A program made the position numbers and the translations under genes. The notes beneath the pieces are model-generated. The model was not told the DNA's origin. It saw only the letters and a list, made by a program, of their open reading frames with translations, and did not search any database. This document shows positions 48,281-57,924 of a stretch of DNA of 64,000 nucleotides, in pieces. Source of the DNA: Acidimicrobiia bacterium. Lineage in GTDB: Bacteria > Actinomycetota > Acidimicrobiia > Spongiisociales > ZC4RG35. The stretch's first letter is position 1, and each line of letters opens with the position of its first letter. Where the stretch lies: NCBI GenBank assembly GCA_013812505.1, contig JACCTH010000044.1, positions 1 through 64,000 of the forward strand, in the 5' to 3' direction.

Positions 48281-49689
48281 TCCCGGGACCTCACCAGACG
48301 CTCGGCGATTTCTGTGGCGGCGAGGGTGATGTCGCCCGCTCCCATGATCAGAAGAAGGTCCCCCGAACGCAGTCGTGCCGTGACGACGGCGGCGACCTCG
48401 GCGCGATGGGGCACATAGACGACTTCCCCACCTGCGTTCGCCACGGCGATCGAGATCAGCTCCCCAGTGACGCCGGGGACCGGGCTCTCGCGGGCGGCGT
48501 ACACGTCGGTGACAATGGCGAGATCGGCTGCCGCCAAGGCCTCTCCGAACTCGTGGAAGAGGGCTTGAGTCCGCGAGTAGAGATGCGGTTGGAACAGGGC
48601 GACCAGCGCCCCGGTGCCTTCCCCCAGCCGGAGCCGGCCAGTGGCAATTGTGGTCGCGACCTCGGTGGGATGGTGGGCGTAATCGTCGATGATTGTCACT
48701 CCCCCGAGGAAGCCCCGCAGCTCAAAGCGGCGCTTGACCCCTTTGAACCTGGCGAGGCCCGCCACCGCCCGCAGCGGGTCGTAGCCCAGCTCCGCGACCA
48801 GACCGAGGGCACCGGCAGCGTTGACGGCCAGGTGACGTCCCGGTTGCGGGATGTGCACCGGAACCGCCCTCTCGCGCGGTCCGACCAGCTCGAAGTCAAC
48901 CGCGCTGGGCCTGAGCGTGAGCGACTCGATCCGCCAGTTCGCGTCTTGGTTGAAGCCATAGGTGAGAGCATCGGTGGTGAGGGCCAGCCGGCTCGCACCG
49001 TCGTCATCAACACACGCCAGCACCGGCCCTGCCACTGCCGCGGCGACGCGCGCATAGGCCGCCTCCATCGATTGGACGTCGCCAAAGTAATCGAGGTGCT
49101 CGGACTCGACGTTGGTGACCACGAGGCCATCCAACGAGAGATGCTCGAAAGTTCCGAAGGCTTCGTCGACCTCGAGGACCAGAAGCGGATCAGGCCCGTA
49201 ATGGGCATTGGTCCCAAGTTCGATCATCTCCCCACCGGTGACGAAGGAGGGATCGATTCCCAGCGCCTGCGTGAGGAGCGTGAGGAAGGCGGTGGTGGTC
49301 GTCTTGCCGTGGGTTCCAGTGGCTCCAATCGTCCGCACAGCTCCGGTTATGGCAGCCAGGAGGTCGGGCCGCTTCCAAACCGGAACCCCGGCGGCTGCCG
49401 CCGCTTTGAGCTCAGGATCGGTCTCCGGCACCGCCGACGAAGCCACCACCAGCTCGACGCCGCCCATCCGTGTGGGCCGGTGACCGGACCAGGTTTCGAT
49501 TCCGAGCGCCGCCAGCGAGTCGAGCTCGAGACCAGCCCGAAGGTCGGAACCGGTGATCACCCATGGGCTTTCCCCGTGGGGGCCGCGCGCCTGATGAAGC
49601 AGCTTGGCGAGAGCGCTCATTCCCGCCCCGGCGATGCCGACCAGGTGAATCCGTCTCGTCGATCTCAGCGCGGAGCCGGTGAGAGTCAT
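48277..49689 (-). CDS. murC: UDP-N-acetylmuramate--L-alanine ligase
   Basis: HLVGIAGAGMSALAKLL, GATGTHGKTTTTAFLT. Confidence 0.96.
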   Translation of the reverse strand: MTLTGSALRSTRRIHLVGIAGAGMSALAKLLHQARGPHGESPWVITGSDLRAGLELDSLAALGIETWSGHRPTRMGGVELVVASSAVPETDPELKAAAAAGVPVWKRPDLLAAITGAVRTIGATGTHGKTTTTAFLTLLTQALGIDPSFVTGGEMIELGTNAHYGPDPLLVLEVDEAFGTFEHLSLDGLVVTNVESEHLDYFGDVQSMEAAYARVAAAVAGPVLACVDDDGASRLALTTDALTYGFNQDANWRIESLTLRPSAVDFELVGPRERAVPVHIPQPGRHLAVNAAGALGLVAELGYDPLRAVAGLARFKGVKRRFELRGFLGGVTIIDDYAHHPTEVATTIATGRLRLGEGTGALVALFQPHLYSRTQALFHEFGEALAAADLAIVTDVYAARESPVPGVTGELISIAVANAGGEVVYVPHRAEVAAVVTARLRSGDLLLIMGAGDITLAATEIAERLVRSRE

Positions 49690-50753
49690 GGGCCGGCCTC
49701 TTTCAAGAGCGCCTCGGCTATGTCGAGAGCCGCCCGCGGTCGGGCAAGAGTCGCCGTCGCGGCAGCCATCTCCGCGCGTTGGCCAAGTGCGTCATGCACC
49801 AGCGCGGGCACTCGCTCGAGCTCGTCCTCAGAGACCACCATCGCCGCCCCGGTCTTGGCGACTGCCCGGGCGTTGGCCCACTGATGCTCACCCGAGCCGA
49901 ATCCCCCCGGGATCAATACGGCTGGGGTGGCGGTGGCGGTGTACTCAGCGACGACCCCGCCGGCGCGAGCCACCACCAAGTCGATGGCTGCGTAGAAGAG
50001 CTCGATCCGCGTCTCGAAGCCACGGACAATCCAGGGGCTTGAAGCCGCAGCGGCCAGCCTTGCTTGCTCGTGGGCATGGGCAGGGCCGGCAAGGTTGAGG
50101 ATGGTGTACGCCGGCTTGGTGTTGGCGAGCTGTTGGGCAACGCGGTTGAGCAGGGCGGCACCCAAACTCCCTCCCATCACCCCAACCACCGGCTGGTCAT
50201 CGGGGATGCCGAAGTGTTGCTTGGCGATTGGACGGAGGGCGGAGCGGTCGAAAGCCGAAAGGCTCTCCCGGATCGGGTTGCCGACCCACTCCTGGCGCTT
50301 GAGCCCGGCGGTGTGAGGGAAGGAGGTGAAAACCCGCTCTGCCCAGAGGCTGCAAAACCGGTTAGCCAATCCTGCCTGCGCGTTTTGCTCGGCGAGGTAT
50401 AGCGGAACCGGCCGTCGCCTAAGCGCGAGAGCGGCGGGAACGGTCACATAACCGCCGAGGCCGAGGACGGTCGCTACCGACCGCTCGTCGAGAATCCGAG
50501 CCACAGCCCGAGCGGCGCGCCGCACCACCGCCGGCAAAGCAAGATTGGACGGCGCCATCCTGCGTTTGAGCCCTGCCAGCTCGAGGGGGATGAAAGGAAA
50601 ACCGGCGGCTGGATAGACCTCAGCCTCGAGGCGCCGGCCTCCGATAAAAACGACGTTGTCCTGGGCGACTCCCAGGGCCACCAAGGCCTCGCCGACCGCG
50701 AGCCCGGGGAACACATGGCCACCCGTTCCGGCGGCGGCGATGAGTATCGTCAC
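49686..50753 (-). CDS. murG: Undecaprenyl-PP-MurNAc-pentapeptide GlcNAc transferase
   Basis: IAAAGTGGHVFPGLAVGEAL, VARAGGVVAEYTATATPAVLIPGGFGSGEHQWANARAV. Confidence 0.96.
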   Translation of the reverse strand: MTILIAAAGTGGHVFPGLAVGEALVALGVAQDNVVFIGGRRLEAEVYPAAGFPFIPLELAGLKRRMAPSNLALPAVVRRAARAVARILDERSVATVLGLGGYVTVPAALALRRRPVPLYLAEQNAQAGLANRFCSLWAERVFTSFPHTAGLKRQEWVGNPIRESLSAFDRSALRPIAKQHFGIPDDQPVVGVMGGSLGAALLNRVAQQLANTKPAYTILNLAGPAHAHEQARLAAAASSPWIVRGFETRIELFYAAIDLVVARAGGVVAEYTATATPAVLIPGGFGSGEHQWANARAVAKTGAAMVVSEDELERVPALVHDALGQRAEMAAATATLARPRAALDIAEALLKEAGP

Positions 50754-50763
50754 GATCGATCGA

Positions 50764-51930
50764 TTAGGGGCGTGAGCGAACGAGACCTTGGCGAGCGATA
50801 CTGATCAACACCCCGACCCCGGCGAGACAGGTGATCAGGGCGGTGGCGCCGTAACTGACGAACGGCAAAACGATGCCGGTGATCGGCAGCACGCCGAGAA
50901 CTCCCCCGATGTTGGCCAGCGCTTGAAACGAGAGCCAGGCGGTGATGCCCGCCGCCACCATCCGGCCAAAACGGTCCGCGGCGCGACTGGCGATCGACCA
51001 TCCGCACAGAGCGATCAGGAGGCAGAGGGCGATCACGCCAAGCCCTCCCACGAGGCCGGTCTCCTCGCCAACGATCGCGAAGATGAAATCGGTGTGCGCA
51101 TTGGGCAGATATGACCAGCGGGCTCGACTTGCCCCTAGCCCCACTCCGAAAAGCCCTCCCTCCGCCATCGCGTAATACCCCTGGATGACTTGGTAGCCGG
51201 TCCCGCTGGGATCGGCCCAAGGATCGAGGAAGGAAGTGATCCGTTCCATCCGATAGGAAGCTCCGATCGCCAGGAGCAGGGCGCCGGCCACGGCGATCGT
51301 GGCCAGGCCGGCGACATAGCGCATCGGGGCGTTCGAGACGAGGATGACCGCCATTGCCGCCGCCACCACTACGAGGGTGGTCCCAAGGTCGGGTTGGAGC
51401 ATGATCAAAAGCGAGGTGCTGCCGACAATTTGATAGATCGGCGTCAGAAAGTGGTGGCGATTATCAAGGAGATTGCCTTTCGACTCGAACATCGCCGCAA
51501 GGGCGATCACAACGGCCAGCTTCGAGAGTTCCGAAGGCTGAAACGTAACGAATCCGAGATCGAGCCAACGCGTCGACCCGTTCCGGGCCAGACCGACGAG
51601 CTTTACCGCCACCAGGCAGCCCAAGCTGATCACGAAGAACGGCAACGCAAACCGGCGATAGACCTGATAGCGGATGCGAACTGCCGCGATGAGAACGAAG
51701 AGCCCGATCACAAGGCCGAACATCTGCCGCTTGAAGTAGAAGAACTGGTCGGCGGCATCGGCCAAGCCCCTGACGGAGCTCGCCGAGATGAGCTCGCCAA
51801 GCCCGATCACGAGCAGAACAAAGACCGCCGCCAACAAAACGGAGATGAGCCGGCGGTTGATCGCGTGTGACTCTTCGCGCCGCCGGGCCGCGTAGCGGAC
51901 GCGGGCGATCGAGGTGACGCTCCCCGTCAT
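50764..51930 (-). CDS. ftsW: Lipid II polymerase FtsW (SEDS)
   Basis: SEDS pattern (LGFVTFQPSELSKLAVV, HTDFIFAIVGEETGLVG, LPFVSYGATALI). Confidence 0.94.
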   Translation of the reverse strand: MTGSVTSIARVRYAARRREESHAINRRLISVLLAAVFVLLVIGLGELISASSVRGLADAADQFFYFKRQMFGLVIGLFVLIAAVRIRYQVYRRFALPFFVISLGCLVAVKLVGLARNGSTRWLDLGFVTFQPSELSKLAVVIALAAMFESKGNLLDNRHHFLTPIYQIVGSTSLLIMLQPDLGTTLVVVAAAMAVILVSNAPMRYVAGLATIAVAGALLLAIGASYRMERITSFLDPWADPSGTGYQVIQGYYAMAEGGLFGVGLGASRARWSYLPNAHTDFIFAIVGEETGLVGGLGVIALCLLIALCGWSIASRAADRFGRMVAAGITAWLSFQALANIGGVLGVLPITGIVLPFVSYGATALITCLAGVGVLISIARQGLVRSRP

Positions 51931-53240
51931 TGGCTACTCCCGACGGCCGTTCCTCGGATCACCGCTTGAGCAGCGGCGATGAACGCGTCGCCGCGAGCGG
52001 CGAAGTCCGTGAACATGTCAAAGCTCGCGCAACCGGGGGCGAGGAGGACGGTGTCCCCCGGCTGCGCAATTCCTGCCGCGATCGCGACTGCTTCCGCCAT
52101 CGAGCCGGCACCGAGCCCGCGACCGCTTCCGGCCGCCGCGATCAACACTGGCGCCGCCTCCCCGATCGCCACCACCGCGACGACGTTCTCGGCGTGGGCG
52201 AGGGGAGCAATATCGAGGCCCTTGGCGAGCCCGCCTGCGATCAGGACTACCCGTCCGAAGCTGCGAATGCTGGCCAGCGCGGAATGAGGATTCGTGGCCT
52301 TGGAGTCGTCGACGAAGTCCACCCCGCTCCCTTGGCCGACAAATTGGCGGCGATGGGCTCCGGGCCGGAACCGAAGACAAACCTCGGCCACCGCTTCCAC
52401 GCTGGCACCGCCCTCGAGGGCCGCGACCGCCGCAGCAGCCAAGTCGACGACAAGCGTCGGATGATCCGATGGCAACTCGGCCATTGCCACCGACACTCCT
52501 GGAAGCACCAGCTGCCCTCTCTCGGGGCCGCTGCCGCCGGGCGGCCGACGATGGCCCGAAACCGGGTGCAGGCGGGAAGGGGCAGCCGCAACGGCTTTCA
52601 CCGCTCCTTCATCGTCGGCATCGAAAATCAGCAGGTCGCTTCGGTCCTGGTTAGCGAAGACCTTCGACTTGGCGGCGACATAGGCCCCGAAAGACGGATG
52701 CCAGTCGAGGTGGTCGGGGGAAATGTTCAAGAGCACGGCCGCCGAGGGATGAAAGGACTCGGTCAGCTCGAGTTGAAAGCTCGAGACTTCGACCACCAGG
52801 ACGTCGTGAGGTTTGCCGACCGAGTCCGAGAGGGCGGTGCCGATATTGCCAACCGCCGCCGTGTCGTAACCAGAGCTTGTCAGCATTTCGGCGGCGGCCT
52901 CGGAAACTGTGGTTTTGCCGTTCGTGCCGGTGACCGCGATCACCGGGACTTCGAGATGCCGCCAGGCGAACTCGATCTCGCTCCAGACGATGACCCCGGC
53001 TTCTCTGGCATCGGTGATCGGCGCTGCCCGGAGGGGAATGCCCGGACTGGCAACCGCCAGCTCAACTCCGAACAACAGGTCGCGATCCCACCTGCCGTTG
53101 ACGACCGCAACCCCTTCTCCGATCAACGGCAAGCCTGCCCCGCTTTCCCGGTCATAGACGGTGACCTCATGACCCAGACGGACACCCAGACGAGCGGCGG
53201 CAAAGCCCGAAGTTGCCGCTCCCAGCACCAGCACCTTCAC
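51927..53240 (-). CDS. murD: UDP-N-acetylmuramoylalanine--D-glutamate ligase
   Basis: KVLVLGAATSGFAAARLG, AVTGTNGKTTVSE; GTG start at 53240. Confidence 0.95.
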   Translation of the reverse strand: MKVLVLGAATSGFAAARLGVRLGHEVTVYDRESGAGLPLIGEGVAVVNGRWDRDLLFGVELAVASPGIPLRAAPITDAREAGVIVWSEIEFAWRHLEVPVIAVTGTNGKTTVSEAAAEMLTSSGYDTAAVGNIGTALSDSVGKPHDVLVVEVSSFQLELTESFHPSAAVLLNISPDHLDWHPSFGAYVAAKSKVFANQDRSDLLIFDADDEGAVKAVAAAPSRLHPVSGHRRPPGGSGPERGQLVLPGVSVAMAELPSDHPTLVVDLAAAAVAALEGGASVEAVAEVCLRFRPGAHRRQFVGQGSGVDFVDDSKATNPHSALASIRSFGRVVLIAGGLAKGLDIAPLAHAENVVAVVAIGEAAPVLIAAAGSGRGLGAGSMAEAVAIAAGIAQPGDTVLLAPGCASFDMFTDFAARGDAFIAAAQAVIRGTAVGSSQ

Positions 53241-53242
53241 GG

Positions 53243-54298
53243 CTAGACCGTCAATCGCAGGAAATCGGCGTAGAACAGACCTAACCCCAGCGCTACCCCC
53301 ATCCCGGTGAGGATCCAGAAACGGATCACCGTGGTGGTCTCGGGCCACCCTCCCAAATCAAAATGGAAATGGATCGGCGCCATGCGAAACACCCTCCGGC
53401 CGGTGGCGCGGAAGCTGGCCACCTGGATCATCACCGACAGCGTCTCGGCCACGTATATGGCCCCCAACACGACCAGAAGAAGATGGGTGTTGGTGAGCAG
53501 CGCGAGCGCGGCGAGCAGTCCGCCGATAGCCTGAGCACCGACATCGCCCATGATGATTTGGGCGGGAGGCGCGTTCCACCACAGGTAGCCCAGCAAGGCG
53601 CCGAACATTGCCGCCGACACCACCGCCAGGTCGAGGGGGTTCAACGACTGGTAGACCTCCTCATTGCGGAACTGCCAAAACGCGATGATCGTGTACGCCC
53701 CCGTCACCAACGCCGCGCTGCCCCCGGCTAGACCATCCATCCCGTCGGCCAGGTTCACTCCGTTGGCAGCGCCGGTGAGCATGACCAGGGCCCACAAGAC
53801 AAAGAAGACCCCGAGATCGAGACCGAGCGGGCGCACAAAGGAGATCTCGGTGCTCACTCCTTCGTTAGGACCGTCTTGCAGGGCCACCACTGCGAAGACA
53901 ATCGCGATCAGGAGCTGGAGCCCGAACTTGGCTCGCTTGTTGAGCCCGTCTGAGTGTTTGCGAACAAATTTGACGTAATCGTCGAGAAAGCCAACGAGGC
54001 CCATGCCCACCATCGCCATCACCGCCAAGAGACCTCCGGCTTCGAAGGAGATGAATTGAGGGCGAAAGCCCCCGTCCAGGGTGAACAAACGAAAGTGGGC
54101 GACGAGATAGGCGATCACGGTGGCCCCCACGAAGATGAGGCCGCCCATGGTGGGGATTCCATGCTTGTGGGCGTGCATCGTGATCTCTTCTTGGATGAAC
54201 TGACCGATTGATCTTCGGCGTAGGACCCTGATGACGAAGGGAGTGCCAAAGATCGAGAGCCCGAGCCCAACGGTGGCGGCGATCAGCAGGCTGATCAC
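53243..54298 (-). CDS. mraY: Phospho-MurNAc-pentapeptide translocase
   Basis: HGIPTMGGLIF, DDYVKF, NLADGMDGLAGG, MAPIHFHFDLGGWPE. Confidence 0.97.
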   Translation of the reverse strand: MISLLIAATVGLGLSIFGTPFVIRVLRRRSIGQFIQEEITMHAHKHGIPTMGGLIFVGATVIAYLVAHFRLFTLDGGFRPQFISFEAGGLLAVMAMVGMGLVGFLDDYVKFVRKHSDGLNKRAKFGLQLLIAIVFAVVALQDGPNEGVSTEISFVRPLGLDLGVFFVLWALVMLTGAANGVNLADGMDGLAGGSAALVTGAYTIIAFWQFRNEEVYQSLNPLDLAVVSAAMFGALLGYLWWNAPPAQIIMGDVGAQAIGGLLAALALLTNTHLLLVVLGAIYVAETLSVMIQVASFRATGRRVFRMAPIHFHFDLGGWPETTTVIRFWILTGMGVALGLGLFYADFLRLTV

Positions 54299-55725
54299 TG
54301 CTCGGGCTCCGCGGCGAGGCGGGCCAGGTGCTCGCGGGCGATCTCCTGATCGGAGAACGGATACATGACGCCGAAGATCTCTTGGGTCGTCTCGTGGCCC
54401 TTGCCCAAGATCAGGACAATGTCGCCGGACGCCGCCGCGGCGAGCGCGGTGGCGATAGCCTCCCGACGCTCGACAATCGCCATCACCGCCGAGTTGACGA
54501 CGCCGGACATCACCTCGTCGATGATCTGACCAGGGTCCTCGCTACGCGGATTGTCGGAAGTGACGATCACCAGGTCGGCGGTCGCCGCGGCCCGGCCCAT
54601 CTGCGGACGCTTGCCTTGGTCACGCTCGCCGCCGGCGCCAACGATCACTATTACCCGCCCGCGGGCGAGCGTGCGGGCGGTGTCGACGACGGTGGCAATG
54701 CCTTCGGGGGTGTGGGCGTAGTCGACCACAACCTTTACGCCCGCCGAGCCGGAGACAAGCTCGAAGCGACCGGGCACGGCACGCAAAGAGGCGATGCCGG
54801 CGGCGATCGCGTCGACGTCGATGCCGGCGAGATGAGCGCAGGCCGCAGCCACCAAGGCGTTGGCGAGGTTGAACAGCCCGGGAAGGTTGACGCGAGCATC
54901 GGCCTCGCCGTCGGGCAGCCGCAATCGGAATTGGGTTCCCTCTTGGTCGGGACGCACCTCGGTCGCCGAAGCCGGGTGATTCCAACCCACCAGCAGCGCG
55001 TCCGGGTGCGCCTCCGCCAGGCGGGTCCCGTAGTGGTCCTCCGCCCAGATCACCTGCGCCTGGGCCATATCGAGGAGCTTGGCCTTGGCCTGAAAGTAAG
55101 CCTCCATCCCGCCGTGAAGGTCGAGATGATCCTGAGAAAGGTTCGTAAACGCGCCAATCGCAAAAGAGGTCTCGGCCACGCGGTCGAGGGCGAGGGCGTG
55201 GCTCGACACTTCGGTGGCAACCCAGTCGGCGCCGCCGTCCCGCATCTCTGCGAGCAGGCGTTGAAAGTCGGTGGCCTCGGGCGTGGTGTGAGGATTGACG
55301 AGGCGTTTCGTGCCGAGTCGCGTGTCGACGGTGCCGATGAGCCCGCAGGATCGTCCGGCGGCGGTGGCGATCGCTTCGAGCAGAAAGGTGACCGTGGTCT
55401 TTCCGTTCGTCCCGGTGACGCCGATGACCTCGAGCGTGCGCGACGGGTGGTCATAGATCTCCGCCGCCAACCGGGGCAAAACCGCCCTCGTGGCGCTCAC
55501 TCGCAAAAGGGGAAGCGTGCTGGTCACCGGTTCGGAGACGCATAAGGCAGTCGCCCCGTTCGCCTCGGCTTCGTCGACGAAAAGATGTCCATCTGATCGG
55601 CGGCCGGGGACCGCTACGAACAGGCTCCCTGGCTCGACCCGTCTGCTGTCGATCGTGGCGTGGGAGACCCAGGTTTCCGGGTCACCGGTGAGTTGGCCCG
55701 AGGTGAGCTCGGCTAAGAGTCCCAT
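54295..55725 (-). CDS. murE: UDP-MurNAc-tripeptide synthetase (probably meso-DAP-adding)
   Basis: GVTGTNGKTTVTFLLEAI; specificity motif SDNPRSEDP (DNPR); GTGA overlap with mraY. Confidence 0.95.
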   Translation of the reverse strand: MGLLAELTSGQLTGDPETWVSHATIDSRRVEPGSLFVAVPGRRSDGHLFVDEAEANGATALCVSEPVTSTLPLLRVSATRAVLPRLAAEIYDHPSRTLEVIGVTGTNGKTTVTFLLEAIATAAGRSCGLIGTVDTRLGTKRLVNPHTTPEATDFQRLLAEMRDGGADWVATEVSSHALALDRVAETSFAIGAFTNLSQDHLDLHGGMEAYFQAKAKLLDMAQAQVIWAEDHYGTRLAEAHPDALLVGWNHPASATEVRPDQEGTQFRLRLPDGEADARVNLPGLFNLANALVAAACAHLAGIDVDAIAAGIASLRAVPGRFELVSGSAGVKVVVDYAHTPEGIATVVDTARTLARGRVIVIVGAGGERDQGKRPQMGRAAATADLVIVTSDNPRSEDPGQIIDEVMSGVVNSAVMAIVERREAIATALAAAASGDIVLILGKGHETTQEIFGVMYPFSDQEIAREHLARLAAEPEQ

Positions 55726-55729
55726 CGGC

Positions 55730-57472
55730 CTACCCCCCTTGCGCATCGGGTGTCACCCCCAGCCGGTGGAGGGCTTGTTCCATCACCGTCGCGAACGCGG
55801 GGGCGGCAGCCGTGCCCCCGGTCCGAAACTCGAAAGCCGGGCTGTCAACCACCACTGCTACCACTACCTGCGGGTCGTCGATTGGGGCCAGGCCAACAAA
55901 GCTGGCCATCGTGATGTCGGTGTACCGCCCGTCGTCGCCAAGCTTGTTGGCGGTCCCGGTCTTCCCTCCCACCATGTATCCAGGAATCTGCGCGGAGATG
56001 CCAGTCCCGATCTCGACCACTTGCGCAAGCAACTGGCGCATGGTCGCCGCAGTCGCCGCACTCACGACCCGGTGGCTTGCCACCTCGGCCGTCTCTGCCT
56101 GGCCGGTCGGTCCATGGCGGCTGATGACCAGATGGGGCTGCATCCAGATCCCGTCATTTCCGATCGCCCCATAGGCGGCCGCCATCTGTACGGCAGTGGC
56201 GGCGACGCCGTATCCGATCGCAGCCGAGATCGGGCAGGTTTGACAGCTCGGATCGCGGTTGATGAGCCCGGTTGCCTCGCCGGGGAAGTCGAGCCCGGTC
56301 CGCTGCCCGAAACCGAAATCGTCGAGGTAGCCGAAGATGTGGTCGCGATCGAGAAGCTGGGCCACCTTGATCGTCCCCACATTGGACGATTGCCGGAAGA
56401 TCTCCGCAACGGACATGTCATGGGTCTCGTGCGATTCGAAATCGGAATAGCACCCGTAGACCTCGTCTGTGTCGCTCTTGCACGCACCTTCCCTCAGCTC
56501 GATCTGATCGGGAACCGCGCCGATGACTGTGTTCGGCGAAACGATCCCATCCTCGATCGCCCCGGCAATCGTGATGAGCTTGATGGTCGAGCCGGGCTCG
56601 TACATGCCGCGCACCGCAAAGTTGGCGAAGCTCGTTCCGTCGGATGCAACCCGGCTTTGCGGATCGAAGGTAGGGGCACCGGCTACGGCGAGGATCTCTC
56701 CGGTCTCGACATGCATGGCGACGATCCAGCAGCCGCGTGCGCCGGTCGTCACGAGCGTTTCCTGACAGGCCGCTTCAGCCGCGTATTGCGTTGGGATATC
56801 GATCGTGGTGACGAGGTCGTCACCGGGGACGGCCGGAGTCGAGCTCGATGGTGCCCAGGGAATTGGGACGCCATCGGGGGCCGACTCGTAGGTAAAGGTG
56901 CCGGGAACGCCGCGCAAGGCCTCCTCAAACTCGTGCTCGATGCCCTCGCTCCCGATCCCGTCGACGTTGACAAATCCGACCACCTGAGACGCGACGCTGC
57001 CAGAGGGATAAACCCGCTTTGCTTCCTCGTGGGCGTGCACACCGGGTAGACCGAGCGAGAGAACCTGTTGGGCAATGTCAAGCTCAACTTGGCGACGAAC
57101 GTAGACAAAACCGGTGCCCGAATTGATGTCGGCCAGGAGCTGGGCTGCATCGACCCCCAACAGCCCCCCCACCTGTTGGGCGACGAACAGCGGCTCGGTT
57201 AGCTCGACGGGCTTGACGAAGATGCTTTCGGCTTCGACGGTCATCGCCAGGGGGTCGCCGTTGCGGTCGAAGATGTTGCCGCGTTGGGGCAGCAGCACCT
57301 GCTCGGTCCGGCGCTGGCCGACCCCTTCCGCTGCCAGGTCGGCGGCCTCGACCACCTGCACCTGATAGAGCCGGAAACCCATCGCAACCCAGGCTCCGGC
57401 CAAGGCGATCCCTAGAAGGGCAATCCGAAGGTGGGGAACGGTGAGCTTGCGGCCGGCCCGGCGGGCGGCCAC
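55730..57472 (-). CDS. ftsI: Division transpeptidase FtsI/PBP
   Basis: MYEPGSTIKLITIAG (SxxK), QSSNVG (SxN), GGKTGTANK (KTG). Confidence 0.95.
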   Translation of the reverse strand: MAARRAGRKLTVPHLRIALLGIALAGAWVAMGFRLYQVQVVEAADLAAEGVGQRRTEQVLLPQRGNIFDRNGDPLAMTVEAESIFVKPVELTEPLFVAQQVGGLLGVDAAQLLADINSGTGFVYVRRQVELDIAQQVLSLGLPGVHAHEEAKRVYPSGSVASQVVGFVNVDGIGSEGIEHEFEEALRGVPGTFTYESAPDGVPIPWAPSSSTPAVPGDDLVTTIDIPTQYAAEAACQETLVTTGARGCWIVAMHVETGEILAVAGAPTFDPQSRVASDGTSFANFAVRGMYEPGSTIKLITIAGAIEDGIVSPNTVIGAVPDQIELREGACKSDTDEVYGCYSDFESHETHDMSVAEIFRQSSNVGTIKVAQLLDRDHIFGYLDDFGFGQRTGLDFPGEATGLINRDPSCQTCPISAAIGYGVAATAVQMAAAYGAIGNDGIWMQPHLVISRHGPTGQAETAEVASHRVVSAATAATMRQLLAQVVEIGTGISAQIPGYMVGGKTGTANKLGDDGRYTDITMASFVGLAPIDDPQVVVAVVVDSPAFEFRTGGTAAAPAFATVMEQALHRLGVTPDAQGG

Positions 57473-57474
57473 GA

Positions 57475-57924
57475 CTATGGAGCCTCTCCGGCCTCTAGCT
57501 CGGCCGGCGGCGCGGAAGCAGGGCCGGTCAGACTGGCGGCAAACCGATTCATGTCGGCCCAGCGGGGATCGCTCATCGTTTCTGAGACGACCCCTTCGAT
57601 TACGAGCTGTTCGTTTTGCTGGGGAAAGACCATGCCCAGCTGCTGGGCGAGGGGCGCAATTCGAGCCGGTGATTCAAGACGGGCAATCTCCAGTCGGAGC
57701 CTTTGGTTGAGCGACCTGGCGTCGGTGAGGCTGCGCTCGATCCGGTCAAGCTCAATCGCCGTGTTGTCGAGCGACGTGCGCACGAGGACCATTCCCAGGA
57801 AGGCCACCACCGCGAGCAGCGAGAAGACCGTCCACGAGAGAAGACGGGGACGGGGTTTGCGGCTGCTCACCACCGAGAGACCCGGACGGACCCGTGCGTT
57901 GGGGCGCGCGCTGAGGGCGGTCAT
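57475..57924 (-). CDS. FtsL-like septum protein
   Basis: Single TM then LxxxE coiled coil between rsmH and ftsI; ATGA overlap with rsmH stop. Confidence 0.75.
   Translation of the reverse strand: MTALSARPNARVRPGLSVVSSRKPRPRLLSWTVFSLLAVVAFLGMVLVRTSLDNTAIELDRIERSLTDARSLNQRLRLEIARLESPARIAPLAQQLGMVFPQQNEQLVIEGVVSETMSDPRWADMNRFAASLTGPASAPPAELEAGEAP

Noticed and set aside
48406-49884. 492-aa plus-strand ORF
   Set aside because: Antisense to murC, which has all expected motifs.
51930-53246. 438-aa plus-strand ORF
   Set aside because: Shadow ORF antisense to murD; His/Arg/Gly-rich with no recognisable domain.
54328-55545. 405-aa plus-strand ORF
   Set aside because: Antisense to murE; low-plausibility composition.
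55490-57049. 519-aa plus-strand ORF
   Set aside because: Antisense to ftsI and the murE/ftsI junction; no domain recognisable.
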